Source of the DNA: Lates calcarifer
Taxonomy: Eukaryota; Chordata; Actinopteri; Centropomidae
NCBI RefSeq assembly: GCF_001640805.2
Contig: NC_066843.1
Location: 7,275,621-7,339,620, forward strand
Direction of reading: 5' to 3'
DNA: 64,000 bases
Shown: one piece after another, positions 61,261-64,000 of the stretch
Numbering within the stretch: position 1 is the first letter of the stretch
Layout: each line of letters begins with the position of its first letter
The notes under the pieces: model-generated
What the model was told of the DNA's origin: nothing
What the model saw: only the letters and a program-made list of their open reading frames with translations
Database searches by the model: none
Position numbers and translations under genes: made by a program

Positions 61261-62770
61261 CTTGAACACGCCAGCAGCCGAGGCAGTTCAGCGTGATGTG
61301 TTCGAAATGTGGCTGCCGTCCGCTTCTCTGCTTCCCACCTACGGACAGAGCATTCCCACACTGCTCCATGGGATCGACCCGGGGTAAGTTTTCTTCTGCC
61401 GGTTGTAGCCTAATTCAGTTTGGTGGAGAGAGTCAGCCCCGCCCTGGACTGGAGACGGTCTGTGGAGAAGGCGAGCCCGTCAAAATCATCCGACCAATCG
61501 GTGTGTACGCAAGGAGGCGCTGCTTCTCTCACCAACCCCCGACTCCCCCATACCCCACCGGTTAACGGCGGTGACTAAGCGATATCCTCAGCCAGAGTGG
61601 GGTCCGTAGAGTGAATCACACTCCATCCACAATGATCCACTCCAACACAACAAGTACAAAATTAACTATGGGGAATTTAAATGTTAATTTCTGTGTTACA
61701 TAGGCAAAACAATTGTGATGGAAAATAATGTAGAAATCACAGTGTTTAAAGTAAACGTGTTGTTATTTTTTTGTTGTTTTGTTTTCAGGAAGTTCTATTG
61801 TATTTGAACACTGTAAAAAAAAAATACACTAGACTGGTCTAATAACTAATAATAAATATTGGTTTAACAGATTTCTTATGGCATTAATTTGTTCTCTATA
61901 ATCTGCAGCTTCATGCCTTCTACCCATTATCTACAGGGACCTATTCGTCTAGTTAAGGTGCAGTTGAATATAAACATCTCTGTGCCATGCCATGAGGATG
62001 CAACACCACAACAAACAAAATGGTACATTCCCAGTTTGTGAGCAGAATCAAAACATGGTTCATTTAAAATGTTTACATTAGTTATATAAATGCTGGAAAT
62101 AGCTAATGGTGTTTTTTTTTTTCTTCAGAAGTGAGCTTACAGTGTACAGAAGGATAAAGTGTGTCATCTGGTACAAACAATGGAAAATGATTTCATAAAT
62201 GGCTGACCCACAAGACATGAAAAGATTTTACAGAAGATGTAAAGTGCTGTTACCAAAGAGATTTTACATAAGTGAGAGCACACTGCACAGAAAAAAACCC
62301 TTCTCTTGACTCAAAATCAAAATCTGAAATGCCTCGAAATCATATTGGAGCAAGCCTATCTGAGTGTGTGAAATGTTCATAAATACATCACGTAAACAGG
62401 TCAAGTGAATATTACAAAATATTTTACATAAACCTTCACATCTTTTTCCCATTTTTGGCCCATCTTTAGACAAACCATTCAGTGTTGCCACATGACACAA
62501 TGATGATCAGGACATCAGGCATGATATCAGTGATCAGCAGAGCAACCGCCCATGAACCTTGTGCTCTGAATGCATTTCACTGAAATTAAACAGTCCTGCT
62601 TTATTGGCTACTGAGCCGATGAAGCAACTGATTGTCTGTTAACTATTATATAAATCCCCCAGATTATCTTTATATCAATGAGCAATCACATCCTGTACGT
62701 TATATCAGTATCATATGAGTCTGGGATTTGGGTCTGCTGATGTTAATATGGCTGATTGAGGCCTATTAGA
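61261..62770. other. Region without recognised gene
   Basis: A GC-rich start at 61.29-61.57 kb holds a short plus-strand open frame with a GTAAGT downstream of ATCGACCCGG, which I do not recognise as a gene. The rest is AT-rich with nothing supported. Confidence 0.4.
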
Positions 62771-62773
62771 TTA

Positions 62774-62891
<118 letters not shown>

Positions 62892-63719
62892 AATAGCTGA
62901 CATGACACACATAAAAATGAGATCCATGTGTGGCATGCCATTATTATCACATCACTGTTGCTCCCTCCCATTTATCCCATTGTAGGAATCTGTGGTCACA
63001 CCCAAACCTCATGGGCATTTCCTACTCTGAGACCCATTTACAGGAACCAAAGCCAATATATTTTCACAGCAGTAATTTGCACATCTATACTAAAAAAGCT
63101 CTCACCAGTGAGACAGGCAAGGCTCCTCTAAGGAGTTGTTTCAGATTTTGGGTTTTTAATACATAAACTCTGTCATTTGATTGATATACCCACATTAAAT
63201 AACATGACTGCAAAAACTGGTGACTTCAAAATCACTTTGTAAAAGAGAATATTTTCATTAGAGAAAATGGAGCTCCTGTACTGCATCAGGTAATACATGC
63301 TGCTGCTTCCATCTAATGAAAAGACCATTACGGTGCATTCCATCATAGTTTTAGTGAAAGCTCGGATCCATCTGGGAATATTCTCCAAGAGAGAGATGGA
63401 TGTTAGGAAGCAGAAGGTTTCTGAGGTGCTGACAAGGGGCACCATGTACACTGCTTTCCTCGGATGTGGTTTCAGGGCACAAGAGGCTCAGGTTCCTGGA
63501 AAGGTCTCCTTTATGGTTGCTTTGATGTACGTCTCGATTAAAACAGTGAAAGTGGCAGCCAGCGCCTTTCTGCTATTAAACTGAAGGAAGACATAATACG
63601 GTCTCATTTTCATGCTGACAGAGCAGATGCTTTGTTTGTGTTTCTAGGGATCGTAAGAGTTGCTGACTACTTTTATATTCAGCAGATTTAGGGATCTACT
63701 GGAAATAGCAGATCAATAA

Positions 63720-63960
63720 AATTTCTGCCAGTGGTGGAAGAAGTATTCAGATCCTGCTATGTAAGTTAAAGTACCAATATCGCAGTATAAAAATACTCCC
63801 TCAATATTAAAATAAACTGCACTCCATATTGTACTTTTGTAAAAGTACAGCAGTACAAAATATACTTAAAATATAAAAACTAAAAGTACCTATTTTTGCA
63901 TGTTGGCCACTTTCAGAATGTTATATTATTGTATATACTATTATTTTGCTGATTATTAAC
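63720..63960 (+). repeat. Percomorph interspersed repeat (AGTGGTGGAAGAAGTATTCA type)
   Basis: Starts with AGTGGTGGAAGAAGTATTCA and contains AAAGTACCAATATCGCAGTA, TTTTGTAAAAGTACAGCAGT and AAATATACTTAAAATAT. I know this pattern as a very abundant repeat in spiny-rayed fishes, probably a non-autonomous DNA element. It may continue past the window edge. Confidence 0.65.
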
Positions 63961-64000
63961 CCTGGATGTAAATGTCAGGCTAATTTTAACTGGTTTATAT

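Noticed and set aside
61293..61565. Cys-rich 90-codon plus-strand frame in the CpG-rich block
   Set aside because: No domain match; probably chance in GC-rich promoter sequence.
62495..62590. C/D snoRNA-like words (ATGATGAT and CTGA)
   Set aside because: No terminal stem or proper C'/D' arrangement, and no host transcript.

Overview
This is a window of vertebrate nuclear DNA, almost certainly from a ray-finned (probably spiny-rayed, percomorph) fish. The genes are split into short exons with GT/AG introns. The proteins match vertebrate CDIP1, MGRN1, AANAT and RHBDF1, the AANAT is of the fish pineal AANAT2 type, and several interspersed repeats are of kinds common in percomorph genomes. Four protein-coding genes can be reconstructed exon by exon from sequence and family knowledge.

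Layout. (1) 149-5220, minus: cdip1, a LITAF-domain protein, whose 3' UTR runs off the left edge. Its reconstructed coding sequence is out of frame by one base in a C-run of coding exon 2. (2) 6747-13409, plus: mgrn1, a RING E3 ligase, complete, with two alternative last exons; cdip1 and mgrn1 are divergent with about 1.3 kb between them. (3) 16.3-20.2 kb, plus: a CCAAT-box promoter and a four-exon spliced unit that I do not recognise, with an 89-residue open frame. A decayed inverted copy of its first part lies at 28.5-29.7 kb on the minus strand. (4) 20.3-27.6 kb, between these two copies: a 37-38 bp satellite with higher-order structure, then nearly three tandem copies of an 886-904 bp unit that carries a 21 bp minisatellite and an inverted stretch of the satellite. 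(5) 32672-33666, plus: aanat2, complete in three exons. (6) 34976-43807, minus: rhbdf1 (iRhom1), complete in 17 coding exons plus an in-frame optional exon. It is tail-to-tail with aanat2, and candidate 5' untranslated exons lie at 56.9 and 61.0 kb. (7) 61.3-64 kb: no recognised gene; a GATA/GACA microsatellite and an interspersed repeat at the right edge.

The genes are not an operon and work separately: endosomal or apoptotic adaptor (cdip1), ubiquitin ligase (mgrn1), melatonin synthesis (aanat2), and trafficking of ADAM17 and EGF ligands (rhbdf1). The order matches human 16p13.3 (CDIP1, MGRN1, RHBDF1), with aanat2 beside rhbdf1 just as human AANAT lies beside RHBDF2 on 17q25. I found no clearly new molecular system. 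The observations most worth checking are the E-box/TAATCC pair in an rhbdf1 intron downstream of aanat2, the unknown spliced unit with its inverted copy around the satellite, the cdip1 frame break, and the rhbdf1 cassette exon.
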